Part shown: piece by piece, positions 33,403-42,138 of the stretch
How the letters are laid out: each line of letters begins with the position of its first letter
Numbering within the stretch: position 1 is the first letter of the stretch
Source of the DNA: Cryptosporangium phraense
GTDB lineage: Bacteria; Actinomycetota; Actinomycetes; Mycobacteriales; Cryptosporangiaceae
Length of the DNA stretch: 64,000 bases
Assembly (NCBI RefSeq): GCF_006912135.1
Contig: NZ_VIRS01000003.1
Location: forward strand, 124,001 to 188,000
Reading direction: 5' to 3'
Position numbers and translations under genes: made by a program
Notes under the pieces: model-generated
The model's input: the letters and a program-made list of their open reading frames with translations, nothing else
The model's database searches: none
Told to the model about the DNA's origin: nothing

Positions 33403-34247
33403 GAAATCCTTTCGAGGTCCTTCTCGACGCGGCCCGGCAGGCGCCTCCGGTGGCGCATCGCGTCGGGAAACTTGGAGAGCGCGGCGACGAGCGCCCGGCG
33501 GGCGATCGCGTCGTCACGGGCGGAGCGGGCCAGCGCAGCGGTGTCGGCCGCGATCACCGGCCAGGGCCGGCGCAGCCAGGTCGTGAGCAGCGCGTTGCGG
33601 CGCAGCTGGGCGACCCGGCCGGGCCGTCCGCCGTCGGCCGGATGGTGGTGCGCGACCACCTCCGGACAGTAGGCGACGCCCCACCCGGCGGTGGCCAGGT
33701 CGATCGCCAGCAGCGTCTCTTCGGAGCCGAAGTGCAGCACCGGGGAGAACCCGCCGGCCTCCAGGAACGCCGACCGGCGCACGATGCTCGCGCAGGCCAG
33801 GAACCCGAGCACCGACGGCCCGGGGAGGTCGGCGGCGGTGCCGAGCGGGGAGTCCGCCAGCACGGCGTTCAGCGGGTCCTCGGTCTCGTCCGGGCCGACC
33901 AGGGTCCGAGCCGCGACCAGCCCGAGCCGCGGGTGCTCGCGGAGCAGCCGCTCGCCGGTGCGGATCGCCCCCGGGGCCCACCAGGAGTCGTCGTCGCTGA
34001 ACGCCACGAACTCGGTGTCGAGGGCCCGCGCGCCGATCGTCCGGGCGGCCGCGCCGTGGTTGCGCGCCGATCGGATCACCCGCACGTCCGGGTGGCGGGC
34101 CGCGACCGCGTCCGCGGTCCCGTCCCGCGACCCGTTGTCCACGACCACGACCGGTGGCTGCTCCGGCAGCGCGACCAGCTGCTCCAGGGTGGCGAGGGTC
34201 CGCTCCCGCCGGTCGCGGGTGATCATGACGATCCCGGTTCCGGTCAT
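33399..34247 (-). CDS. Family 2 glycosyltransferase (paralogue)
   Basis: A 282-residue GT2 enzyme with VMITRDRRERTLATLEQL, VVVVDNGSRDGTADAV and FSDDDSWWAPGAI (DxD). It shares layout and many residues with its downstream neighbour, including the late FLEAGGFSPVLHFGSEETLLAIDL block, so the two are probably tandem duplicates. ATG 34247 gives the conserved start; an in-frame upstream extension of 46 codons lies within the previous gene and is rejected. It overlaps its neighbours by 4 bases on both sides. Confidence 0.9.
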   Translation of the reverse strand: MTGTGIVMITRDRRERTLATLEQLVALPEQPPVVVVDNGSRDGTADAVAARHPDVRVIRSARNHGAAARTIGARALDTEFVAFSDDDSWWAPGAIRTGERLLREHPRLGLVAARTLVGPDETEDPLNAVLADSPLGTAADLPGPSVLGFLACASIVRRSAFLEAGGFSPVLHFGSEETLLAIDLATAGWGVAYCPEVVAHHHPADGGRPGRVAQLRRNALLTTWLRRPWPVIAADTAALARSARDDAIARRALVAALSKFPDAMRHRRRLPGRVEKDLERIS

Positions 34248-35203
34248 CGGACGGCTCCGGCCAGTACCCCGAGGTTCTCGAGCTCGGTCAGCACGTCCTC
34301 CTTCTGGACGCGGAGCAGCCGCGCGTCGGGGGCGGCTCCGTGGGCGTCGCCGGGACGCAGGTCGGACGGGTCGTCGGGGCGCCACAGGATCCGGTGCCGG
34401 ACGTCGGGCGGAGGACCCCAGAGCGCGGGGGAGACCGGGCCGAACAGCACGACCGAGGGCGTGCCCAGCGCGGTCGCGAGGTGAGCGATCCCGGTGTCCC
34501 CGACGACGACGGCCCGGGCCGCGCCGATCAGCCGGACGAGATCGGAGAACCCCAGGTCACCGGTACCACCCAGGACCGCGTCCGCGGGGAGGCCGGCGTC
34601 GGCCGCGACGGACTCGGCCAGGGCGCGCTCGCCCCGGCCGGCGGTGATCACGACCGGGACGTGCGCCCGCGCGAGCTCGCGGGCCACGGCGGCGAACCGG
34701 TCGGGCGGCCAGCGGCGGGACCCGGCGTCGGCGCCCGGATGGAGCACGACCGGGCCGTTCCCGGCTGGTTCGCCGATCCGCAGGTCGAGCGGGTCGCACT
34801 CGACCCCGTACCACTCCAGCATCCGGCACCAGCGCACGCGCTCGTGCTCGTCCTCGCGCCACATCGGCCCGTCGAACCCGGGCAGCGCCCAGCCCAGCAC
34901 CGCGCCCGGCGAGAGCGCCCGCAGCACCTGCCTGCTCGGCAGCCCGTTGCCGTGCAGATCCACCGCGACGTCCGGCGCCGGCCCGTCCCAGGGCAGCACC
35001 GGCGGCACCGACCGGCCCGGCGCGGTCGTCGGCAGCACCCGGTCGACCGCACCGGAGGCCAGCGCGACCGCCGCGAAGCGGTCCGGCGCGGCCAGCACGA
35101 TCTCGGCGTCGGGCAGCGCTCGGCGCAGGCCCCGCAGGGCCGGCACCGCGGTGAGCAGGTCGCCCAGTCCGAGCGCCCGCAGCACCAGTACCCTGGCCGT
35201 CAT
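34244..35203 (-). CDS. Family 9 glycosyltransferase (heptosyltransferase-like)
   Basis: A 319-residue GT9 (GT-B fold) enzyme, the family of LPS heptosyltransferases that use ADP-heptose. It begins VLVLRALGLGDLLTAVPALRG, the GT9 N-terminal signature. The C-terminal half has VVLHPGADAGSRRWP and VVGDTGIAHLATALGTPSVVLFGP, which bind the nucleotide sugar. With hldE and gmhA directly upstream it is a natural user of the heptose made by this operon. It overlaps both neighbours by 4 bases. Confidence 0.9.
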   Translation of the reverse strand: MTARVLVLRALGLGDLLTAVPALRGLRRALPDAEIVLAAPDRFAAVALASGAVDRVLPTTAPGRSVPPVLPWDGPAPDVAVDLHGNGLPSRQVLRALSPGAVLGWALPGFDGPMWREDEHERVRWCRMLEWYGVECDPLDLRIGEPAGNGPVVLHPGADAGSRRWPPDRFAAVARELARAHVPVVITAGRGERALAESVAADAGLPADAVLGGTGDLGFSDLVRLIGAARAVVVGDTGIAHLATALGTPSVVLFGPVSPALWGPPPDVRHRILWRPDDPSDLRPGDAHGAAPDARLLRVQKEDVLTELENLGVLAGAVR

Positions 35204-36585
35204 CCCCGGGCCCGTTCCAGCAGCCCGGTCGTCGACCGTCCGTCCAGATAGGGCAGCACGACGGCCTCGCCGCCCCAGGACCGCACGGCCGCGGCCTCGG
35301 GCAGCGCGTCCACCGTGTAGTCGCCGCCCTTGACCCAGCGGTCCGGGCGCAGCTCGTTCAGCACCTGCTCGGGGGTGTCCTCGTCGAACACGACGACCGC
35401 GTCGACGGCGGCCAGCCCGGAGAGGACGGCGGCCCGGTCGGCGGCGGTGTTCAGCGGCCGCCCGGCGCCCTTCAGCCGGGTCACCGAGGCGTCCGAGTTG
35501 AGCAGCACGATCAGGCAGTCCCCGGCTCGCCGGGCCGCCTCCAGCAACCCGACGTGCCCCGCGTGCACGAGATCGAAGCACCCCCCGGTAGCCACCACGG
35601 TCCCGCCCTCGGCCCGCACGGCCTCCGCCAGCCCAACGGCCTCCGCCAGCCCGATACCCGCCCCGCCCGCGCCGCCGCGGGCTCCGGCCCCGCTCACGCC
35701 GCCGCGTGCTCCGGCCCCGCCCGCGCCGCTGCGCGGCGCACCGGCGCCCCGGCCGGGCCAGGCGAACGCGCCTCCGGCGTCCACGAAAGCCGTGGCCGAC
35801 GCCACCGCGCGCGCCACCGCCTCCTCGGGCAGCGCCCCGTCGGCGAGCGCGGCCGCCGCGGTAGCGGCGAAACAGTCCCCGGCTCCGCACGGATCACCCG
35901 ACGCCTCGAACGGCGCGGGCACCAGCATCGGCGACGCGGTCCCGCGGCTCAGCATCGCCCCCCGGGCACCCATCGTGATCACCACCGACGAAGCACCCCA
36001 CGATTCGGCCAGCGAAGACGCCGACCGCCCCCCGGCCTCCGAGGCGTTCGGCGTAGCCAGCCGCACCCCCGCCACCGGCGCCGACCCCCGCGGATGCGGA
36101 TCCCACAGCACCCGGGACGCCACCGCGGCCAGCTCCGGACGCACCGCGTCGGCCACACCCCGCCCGTAGTCGGCCACCAGCACCCCGGCCGCCCGCGAGA
36201 GCAGCGCCCCCACTCCGGCGTCCGGATAGGGCAGCGGAACCCCGTCCCCGCGATCCAGCCGCACCACCGGACGCCCACCGGCCAGCACGCGCGTCTTCAC
36301 CGGCACCGTGCCCCGCAGCGGCAGCTCGACCAGCCGCACCCGCCCGGCCAGCAACTCCCGCAGCGCGTCGGCGTCGGGCCCCGACCCGATCGCGGTGACC
36401 AGCACGACCTCGCGATGGGTCCGCTCCGCGGCCAGGCACGCGGCCAGCGCCGCACCGCCCGGCCGGTCCCGCGACCCGGACACGTCGACTACCGGCACCG
36501 GAGCGTCCGGTGCCAGCCGCGTCGCGGTCCCGGTCACGTCCCGGTCGAGCAGCGCGTCGCCGACCACGACCAGCGGAGCGGTCAT
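35200..36585 (-). CDS. hldE: Bifunctional heptose-7-P kinase / heptose-1-P adenylyltransferase
   Basis: A 461-residue HldE (RfaE). The N-terminal PfkB-type kinase (about 1-300) ends with the catalytic CGAGDCFAATAAAAL. The C-terminal nucleotidyltransferase (about 335-461) has GCFDLVHAGHVGLLEAA (HxGH), VKGGDYT and DGRSTTG. It makes heptose 1,7-bisphosphate and later ADP-D,D-heptose. Two oddities: the kinase motif usually read GGAxNxA is GGAALAA, and the domains are joined by a Gly/Ala/Arg linker encoded by 27-base repeats. It lies between gmhA and a GT9, coupled to both by 4-base overlaps. Confidence 0.92.
   Translation of the reverse strand: MTAPLVVVGDALLDRDVTGTATRLAPDAPVPVVDVSGSRDRPGGAALAACLAAERTHREVVLVTAIGSGPDADALRELLAGRVRLVELPLRGTVPVKTRVLAGGRPVVRLDRGDGVPLPYPDAGVGALLSRAAGVLVADYGRGVADAVRPELAAVASRVLWDPHPRGSAPVAGVRLATPNASEAGGRSASSLAESWGASSVVITMGARGAMLSRGTASPMLVPAPFEASGDPCGAGDCFAATAAAALADGALPEEAVARAVASATAFVDAGGAFAWPGRGAGAPRSGAGGAGARGGVSGAGARGGAGGAGIGLAEAVGLAEAVRAEGGTVVATGGCFDLVHAGHVGLLEAARRAGDCLIVLLNSDASVTRLKGAGRPLNTAADRAAVLSGLAAVDAVVVFDEDTPEQVLNELRPDRWVKGGDYTVDALPEAAAVRSWGGEAVVLPYLDGRSTTGLLERARG
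35671..35724 (-). repeat. 27-base repeat encoding the HldE linker
   Basis: Two 27-base units (35671-35697 and 35698-35724) differ at only a few positions and encode AGARGGVSG/AGARGGAGG-type nonapeptides; a partial third follows. They keep the frame and fall exactly between the two enzyme domains, so length changes should be tolerated. Confidence 0.6.
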
Positions 36586-37190
36586 GCCGAGAGCCTGCGG
36601 CCGAGCAGCGCCTCGTCGAACGCCGCACACATCAGATGCAGCGCGACCAGGTGCGCCTCCTGCACGGTCGCGGTCGCGTCGGCGTCGACGCACAGCGCCG
36701 AGTCGGCCGCGGCCGCGAGCGGGTTGGGCTGCGGCCCGGTCATCGCCCACACCGTGATCCCGAGGTCCCTGGCCACCTCGACCGCGCGCAGCAGGTTGCG
36801 GCTGCTGCCCGACGTCGACATCGCGACCAGGACGTCACCGGGCCGGCCGTGCGCGGCGACCTGCCGGGCGAACAGCTCCTCGAACCCGTAGTCGTTGCCG
36901 ATCGCGGTCAGCGTCGACGTCTCCGCGTGCAGCGCGATCGCCGAGTACGCGGGCCGGTCGTCGCGGTAGCGGCCGACCAACTCGGCGGTCAGGTGCTGGG
37001 CCTGCGCGGCGCTGCCGCCGTTGCCGGCCGCGAGCAACCGCGACCCGGACGGCAGCCGGGCCGCGAGCGTCTCGCCCCAGCCCGTCAGCAGCGGGATCTG
37101 GGTCCGGCGCAGCCGGGCCAGCGTCTGCTCCAGCGCGAGACAGTGGTCCGCGGCGGCGCTCGTGCCCACCCGGTCGAGTTGAGAGGTCAT
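36582..37190 (-). CDS. gmhA: Phosphoheptose isomerase GmhA
   Basis: A 202-residue SIS-domain isomerase converting sedoheptulose 7-phosphate to D-glycero-D-manno-heptose 7-phosphate, the first step of heptose synthesis. It has LLAAGNGGSAAQAQHLTAEL (phosphate loop and catalytic Glu), AIGNDYGFEELFARQV and MSTSGSSRNLLRA. The late catalytic His lies in QEAHLVALHLMCAAFD. The length is standard. It overlaps hldE downstream and a GT4 gene upstream by 4 bases each. Confidence 0.93.
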   Translation of the reverse strand: MTSQLDRVGTSAAADHCLALEQTLARLRRTQIPLLTGWGETLAARLPSGSRLLAAGNGGSAAQAQHLTAELVGRYRDDRPAYSAIALHAETSTLTAIGNDYGFEELFARQVAAHGRPGDVLVAMSTSGSSRNLLRAVEVARDLGITVWAMTGPQPNPLAAAADSALCVDADATATVQEAHLVALHLMCAAFDEALLGRRLSA

Positions 37191-38443
37191 CGGGTTGCTC
37201 CTGTGGCGGTGGCGGCCGACCGGCTGCGCCGGACCGCCGAGATGCGACGGGGGACGGGGGGCGCGCACACGCCCCGGTAGGCGGCTTCGGTCGCCGCGGC
37301 GACGCGGTCCCAGCCGTAGTGGGCCTCGGCCCGGCGACGTCCGGCCGCGCCGAACGCGCTCCGGCCGGCCGGGTCGGCCAGCAGCGCGGTCACGGCGCCG
37401 GCCAGCGCGTCCGGGTCGCCCGGCGGCACCAGGCGGCCGGTGCGGCCCTCGGCGACCGTGTCGAGGTGCCCGCCGACGGCGCTGGCCACGACCGGCCGCG
37501 CGCAGGCCATGGCCTCCAGCGGGACGATGCCGAACGGCTCGTAGTGCGGCGGGCAGAGCACCAGGTCGGCGCTGCGGAACAGGGCCGGCATCCGGCTCCG
37601 CTCGACGCCGCCGAGCAGCACGAACCGGTCGGCCAGCCCCAGCGACGCGGCCAGCGCCCGCAGCCGCTGCGCCTCGGGGTCGGCGTCCAGCCGGTCGGCG
37701 GGCGGACCACCGGCCAGCACCAGCTCGGCGTCGGGGATCGACGTCAGCGCGCGCAGGGCGACGTCGGCGCCCTTGCGCCGGACCAGCCGGCCGACCTGCA
37801 GCAGCCGCGGCCGCCCGGACCGCGGCTCGACCGGCCCGGCCGGGGCGAACGCGGTGACGTCCACCCCGCACGGCACGACCTGCAGCCGGCCGGCCGGGAT
37901 CCCGAGCGCGCGCAGCTCGCGCACCTCGTCGGTGCAGGTCGCGATCGTCGTGGCGACGCTGTGCCCGATCGTCGTCTCGTACTCGACCCGGTCGGGCGGG
38001 CTGGTGTCGTCGTCGCCCTGGTGGCGCCGCTTGACGCTGCCCAGCGCGTGGAACGTCTGCACGACCGGCAGCCCGGGGAAGTCCCGCGCCCCGGCCAGCG
38101 CGGCCAGCCCCGACATCCAGAAGTGCGCGTGCACGACGTCCGGCTCGGACGTCCGCCAGAACCGTGCCAGCTCGGCGCCGAACGTCGGCATGTACGGCAG
38201 CAGGTCGTCCTTCGGGATCACCGACGCCGGGCCCGCGGTCACGTGGTGCACGGTGACGCCCGGCGCGAACGGCATCGTCTCGGGCAGCGCCGGGTCGTCC
38301 CGGCGGGTGTGGACGGTCACCTGGTGGCCGCGCTCGGCCAGCGCGACGGCCAGGCTGGCCACGTGGACGTTCTGCCCGCCTGCGTCGACCTCACCGAGGA
38401 CGGCCAGCGGGCTCGCGTGTTCGGAGACCAGGGAGATCCTCAC
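37187..38443 (-). CDS. Family 4 glycosyltransferase
   Basis: A 418-residue GT-B retaining transferase. The N-terminus ISLVSEHASP and GEVDAGGQNVHVASLAVALA match MshA/sucrose-synthase-like GT4 enzymes. The C-terminal half has LLQVGRLVRRKGADVALRAL and the EX7E motif HYEPFGIVPLEAMACARPVV. It is soluble or membrane-associated on the cytoplasmic side. The GTG start overlaps the previous stop by 4 bases. MshA itself (mycothiol synthesis) is less likely given the operon. Confidence 0.9.
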   Translation of the reverse strand: MRISLVSEHASPLAVLGEVDAGGQNVHVASLAVALAERGHQVTVHTRRDDPALPETMPFAPGVTVHHVTAGPASVIPKDDLLPYMPTFGAELARFWRTSEPDVVHAHFWMSGLAALAGARDFPGLPVVQTFHALGSVKRRHQGDDDTSPPDRVEYETTIGHSVATTIATCTDEVRELRALGIPAGRLQVVPCGVDVTAFAPAGPVEPRSGRPRLLQVGRLVRRKGADVALRALTSIPDAELVLAGGPPADRLDADPEAQRLRALAASLGLADRFVLLGGVERSRMPALFRSADLVLCPPHYEPFGIVPLEAMACARPVVASAVGGHLDTVAEGRTGRLVPPGDPDALAGAVTALLADPAGRSAFGAAGRRRAEAHYGWDRVAAATEAAYRGVCAPPVPRRISAVRRSRSAATATGATR

Positions 38444-39387
38444 GCGACCACCTCCTCCAGGAGCACGTCCCAGTCGTCGAGGAATCGTTTGAGTCCGTAC
38501 CGCTCGAGCGCGGCCTGCCGGGCCGCGGTGCCGTGGGCGGCGGCCAGGTCCGGGTCGTCGAGGTAGCGGCGGGCGGCCGCGGCCAGCTCGTCCGGGTCGG
38601 TCGAGATCACCCCGGCGCCGTCCGGAACCGCGCGGTACACCTCGGTCGTGGCCAGCGCGACCACCGGCATCCCCAGGTGCATCGCCTCCAGCAACGACAG
38701 GCCCAGCGACGTCCACCGGATCGGGTGCAGGTAGCAACGGCGGGCCGCCATCGCGTCGTGCAGGTCGGCCTGGGCCAGGTCGAACGTCCGCACGCCGGTC
38801 AGCCGGAGCTGATCGGCGCGCATGCCGAAGACGTCCAGCGGGGCCGCGGCCGACAGCCGCGGCAGCAGGTCGGTCCCGGTCGTCCGGCCCCGCCGGACCG
38901 GGTCGTTGATGACGACCGCGGCCCGTTCGACGGTGCCCGTGTACCGGTGGCCGGGGTCCGGGATCCCGTGCTCGATCACCGCGGTCCGGCTCCCGCCGTT
39001 GTCCCAGAACAACCGGTTGAAGTGCGTCACGTGGACGATCGGCAGGCCGGCGTCCGCCATCGGGTGACGCGTGTCGGGCACCGACCCGGTGCCGGCGCCG
39101 TCGGTGCCCGGGGCGTTGTGCTCCAGGTAGATCGCCGGGAGGTCGCGACCGGTCCACTCGCGGGCCAGCGCGATCTCGTGCGGGCGCTGGACGATCACGA
39201 CGTCGATCTCGGCCTCGCGCAGCTGCTGCGGGGTCAGCTCGACGGCGGTGGCCGGCCAGTCGTACGTGCGCGCACGTCCCAGGCCGTCCGGCCCACGGTC
39301 CGGCGTCATCGGTATCAGGTAGCGGTGCGGGCCGTGGACGAAAGCCGTCGTCCAGGCTCCGTGTACGTGCCAGAGCAGGATGTTCAC
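38440..39387 (-). CDS. Family 4-like glycosyltransferase
   Basis: A 315-residue GT-B type protein. The first domain starts NILLWHVHGAWTTAFVHGPH, with VVIVQRPHEIALA and YLEHNAPG. The second has SLGLSLLEAMHLGMPVVALATTE, a variant of the EX7E region of GT4 enzymes. The C-terminus ends in helices typical of this fold. It starts at a GTG inside the end of the GT9 gene and ends 4 bases inside the next GT4 gene. The sugar specificity is unknown. Confidence 0.85.
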   Translation of the reverse strand: MNILLWHVHGAWTTAFVHGPHRYLIPMTPDRGPDGLGRARTYDWPATAVELTPQQLREAEIDVVIVQRPHEIALAREWTGRDLPAIYLEHNAPGTDGAGTGSVPDTRHPMADAGLPIVHVTHFNRLFWDNGGSRTAVIEHGIPDPGHRYTGTVERAAVVINDPVRRGRTTGTDLLPRLSAAAPLDVFGMRADQLRLTGVRTFDLAQADLHDAMAARRCYLHPIRWTSLGLSLLEAMHLGMPVVALATTEVYRAVPDGAGVISTDPDELAAAARRYLDDPDLAAAHGTAARQAALERYGLKRFLDDWDVLLEEVVA

Positions 39388-40433
39388 GCGGTCACCTCCC
39401 GGGTGTTCTGAGGAGCGGGCCGCTTCTTGACCCGGGGGATGAGTCCGTCGACCGCGGCCAGGACGTCCTCGCCGCGGATCGAGGTGAGGCAGGGATGGCC
39501 GGGGATCGGGCAGGTCCGGGCACGGGTGTCCCGGCAGGCCGCCCGCTGGTCGCCGAGCACCACCGACGGGACGCGGTAGGGCGCCCAGCGCTGGGCCGGG
39601 ACGACCGGCGCGAACAATGAGACGACCGGGGTGCCGACGGCCGCGGCCAGGTGCGCCGGGCCGGTGTTGCCGACGACGACCGCGTCGGCTCCGGCGAGGA
39701 TGCCGGCCAGGCCGTGCAGGTCGGTGCGTCCGCCGAGGTCGAGCGCGCCCGTGCGGTAGGCGACCGACGAGGTCAGCGCGGTCTCGCCGGGCCCGCCGGT
39801 GAGGACGACGCGGTGGCCGGCCTGCAGCAGCGCGGTCGTGATCTCCACCGCGGTCCCGAAGCCGGGCGCCCGGGCCGGAACCGCGGCTCCCGGATGGACG
39901 ACGACGTAAGGCTCGGGGCCGGTCAGGCCGGTGACGTTCGGGGGCGCCGTGATCGCGAGGCGGCCGTCGTCGTTGGACGGGAGCGCGAAGCCGGCCGCGC
40001 GGGCCAGGTCGAGGGCCGCGTCGGCCTCGTGGCGGTCGTCGCCCCGCTGGTGACGCAGGTCGAGCAGCGAGCCCGGGTAGTCGACGCTGTCGGCGCCGAT
40101 CCAGCCGACGCCGGCCAGGCGCAGCAGCAGCGCGGTCGGCAGCGGGCTCTGGTGGAAGCTGGTCAGGATCAGCGCGCGGTCGAGGCGCCGGTCGGCCAGC
40201 GACGCGGTGATCGCGGCGATGTCGTCGGCGCGGACCGGCGGCGGCTCGAGGCCGACCCAGGGCGCGTCCCAGACGATCACGTCGTCGACGCCGGGCAGCA
40301 GGCGGGCCGCGGCCGCTCCCTGCGGGCCGCACAGCAGCGTCACCCAGGCCGAGGACGCGGCCGCGGCCCGGACCGTGGGCCCGGCGAGCAGCACATCACC
40401 GGCGCTGTCGAGCCGGGCGATCAGCGTCCTCAT
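39384..40433 (-). CDS. Family 9 glycosyltransferase (heptosyltransferase-like)
   Basis: A 349-residue second GT9 enzyme. The N-terminus LIARLDSAGDVLLAGPTVRA, then YVVVHPGAAVPAR, VVVGNTGPAHLAAAVGTPVV and SLFAPVVPAQRW are GT9 landmarks. A Cys-containing segment (CRDTRARTCPIPGHPCL) near the C-terminus is shared with many actinobacterial and proteobacterial homologues. It follows gmhB and probably adds a heptose. Four-base overlaps couple it to both neighbours. Confidence 0.9.
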   Translation of the reverse strand: MRTLIARLDSAGDVLLAGPTVRAAAASSAWVTLLCGPQGAAAARLLPGVDDVIVWDAPWVGLEPPPVRADDIAAITASLADRRLDRALILTSFHQSPLPTALLLRLAGVGWIGADSVDYPGSLLDLRHQRGDDRHEADAALDLARAAGFALPSNDDGRLAITAPPNVTGLTGPEPYVVVHPGAAVPARAPGFGTAVEITTALLQAGHRVVLTGGPGETALTSSVAYRTGALDLGGRTDLHGLAGILAGADAVVVGNTGPAHLAAAVGTPVVSLFAPVVPAQRWAPYRVPSVVLGDQRAACRDTRARTCPIPGHPCLTSIRGEDVLAAVDGLIPRVKKRPAPQNTREVTA

Positions 40434-41080
40434 CGGGAGACCTCGCGGGCCAGCGGGAGCGACCGCGGGCCCGGGCGGAGCAGGTGCGAGACGGCGCTGA
40501 ACAGGTCCGGGGCCGTGCCCGGGGCGGCGGCGATCTCCTCGGCCCTGGTCACCGGGGTCGGGACCAGGATGCCGCCGGCTCCCGCGGCGGCCGCGGCGCC
40601 GAGGTCCGCGCCGATGTCGCCGATCACGACCGTGTCGGCCGGATCGACGCCGAGCGCCTCGGTGCCGGCGAGCACCATCCCCGGCTCGGGTTTGCGGCAG
40701 GCGCAGCCCTCGCCCGGGGTGTGCGGGCAGAACGTCCAGACGTCGAGGGGGTCGTCGAGGAGGTGCTGGATGCGGTCGGCGACGGACTCGACCTGGGCCC
40801 GGGTGAGCAGGCCGCGGCCGACGCCCGACTGATTGCTGACGACGCCGACCGCGATGCGGCGGGCCCGCAGGAGCAGCACCGCCTCTTTGGCGCCCGGGCG
40901 GAGCACGACGTTGTCCGGGTCGCCGTTGTAGGGCGGGTCGTCCTCGGTCAGCGTGCCGTCCCGGTCGAACAGCACCGCCCGGGGCAGCCCGGAGCCGCTG
41001 TCCCGGGGTCGGGGTCGCGCCGGGTCCACGTACACCCACGCGTCGGGCGCGAACGCGGAGCGAGCCGGGACGTGCCTCAC
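40430..41080 (-). CDS. gmhB: D,D-heptose 1,7-bisphosphate phosphatase
   Basis: A 216-residue HAD-family phosphatase that removes the 7-phosphate of heptose 1,7-bisphosphate. It has the nucleophile motif VLFDRDGTLTEDDPPYNGDP, then GVVSNQSGVGRG. The zinc-binding cysteine cluster CPHTPGEGCACRKPEPGM is diagnostic of GmhB, and the metal-binding IGDIGADLGAA follows. A 30-residue N-terminal extension precedes the HAD core. The GTG start overlaps the upstream GT2 stop by 4 bases. Confidence 0.92.
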   Translation of the reverse strand: MRHVPARSAFAPDAWVYVDPARPRPRDSGSGLPRAVLFDRDGTLTEDDPPYNGDPDNVVLRPGAKEAVLLLRARRIAVGVVSNQSGVGRGLLTRAQVESVADRIQHLLDDPLDVWTFCPHTPGEGCACRKPEPGMVLAGTEALGVDPADTVVIGDIGADLGAAAAAGAGGILVPTPVTRAEEIAAAPGTAPDLFSAVSHLLRPGPRSLPLAREVSR

Positions 41081-42138
41081 CGCGCCACCGCCGAGTGTGG
41101 AACGTCCGACCGGCTCGGGGCCGCCGAAGTGTCCACGCTTCCGCCGGGAGCGGCGGCGCCCGCAGCGGCCGGGGGCGGCCAGGGCGTCGCTCGGCGGTGG
41201 CGCCACTCGCCGCGGAGCCGGTGGCCGACCGCCGCGAACGGGATCACCGCGCTGGTCGCGAGCATCGTGAGCACCTCGGACCGGCTGCGCGGGCCGGGCG
41301 CGATCCGGGCGGCCGCGAACTCGGCCGTGCCCACCGCCCAGGCGCCCGCTGCGGCCAGCGCCGCCCGCCGCCGGCCGGACACCGCCAGCCCCACCGCCGC
41401 CGCCCCGGCCGCGGCGATCACCGCGTGCCGCGTGATCCGCCCGCGCGGCGCCTCGGCCCGCTCGGCCCAGTCTGCCCCGTGCAACCGTCGCATCAGGACG
41501 TCGTCCGCATTGCCGGCTTGAGCGGAGACCGACACGAGCGGGCCGGCCGTCCGGACCGGATGGACGGTGACCCGCCGTCCCACGGTCAGGCCCCACCCGG
41601 CGTCGGCGACCCGCAGCGCGAGGTCCGCGTCCTCGCGGAACGCGCGGGGGAAGCGCTCGTCGAAGCCGCTGACGGCGGCCAGCGCCGACCGGCGGTAGGC
41701 GATGTCCGCGGTGATCCACCGGGAGGTCTCGAGCCCGGCGGTGTTCCGCTCGAAGTCGGTCGGCCGGCGACCGGCCGGCAGCGGCACCGTGATCCGCCCC
41801 TGCACCGCGGCCGTCGCCGGATCGGCTTCGTCCAGGTCGCGAGCGAGGTCGGCGGCCCAGGTCCGCGACGGCACGACGTCGTCGTCCAGGAACACGACCC
41901 ACGGCGTCGTCGTCGCCCGCCAGCCCGCGTTCCGGGCCGCGGCCGGCCCGTTCCCGCAGCTGTAGACGACCCGGTCGACCCGGTCGAGGCCGACGCCGAG
42001 CGGCCCGCAGTCGGTCAGCGGCCGGTCGTCCACCACGACGACCTCGGCCGGAGCCGGACCGGCGCTCTCGGCGAGAGCCCGCAGACAGTCGGCCAGCGAC
42101 GCACGGCCGACGGTCGGGATCACCACCGAGTAGGTCAT
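41077..42138 (-). CDS. Family 2 glycosyltransferase with C-terminal membrane segments
   Basis: A 353-residue GT2. The catalytic domain (about 1-215) has SVVIPTVGRASLADCLRAL, VVVVDDRPL and VVFLDDDVVPSRTWAADL (DxD), plus FREDADLALRVADAGW. Residues 235-305 contain two or three hydrophobic stretches that probably anchor it in the membrane. The tail is Ala/Pro/Ser-rich. It lies between the carbamoyltransferase and gmhB with 4-base overlaps on each side. Confidence 0.88.
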   Translation of the reverse strand: MTYSVVIPTVGRASLADCLRALAESAGPAPAEVVVVDDRPLTDCGPLGVGLDRVDRVVYSCGNGPAAARNAGWRATTTPWVVFLDDDVVPSRTWAADLARDLDEADPATAAVQGRITVPLPAGRRPTDFERNTAGLETSRWITADIAYRRSALAAVSGFDERFPRAFREDADLALRVADAGWGLTVGRRVTVHPVRTAGPLVSVSAQAGNADDVLMRRLHGADWAERAEAPRGRITRHAVIAAAGAAAVGLAVSGRRRAALAAAGAWAVGTAEFAAARIAPGPRSRSEVLTMLATSAVIPFAAVGHRLRGEWRHRRATPWPPPAAAGAAAPGGSVDTSAAPSRSDVPHSAVAR

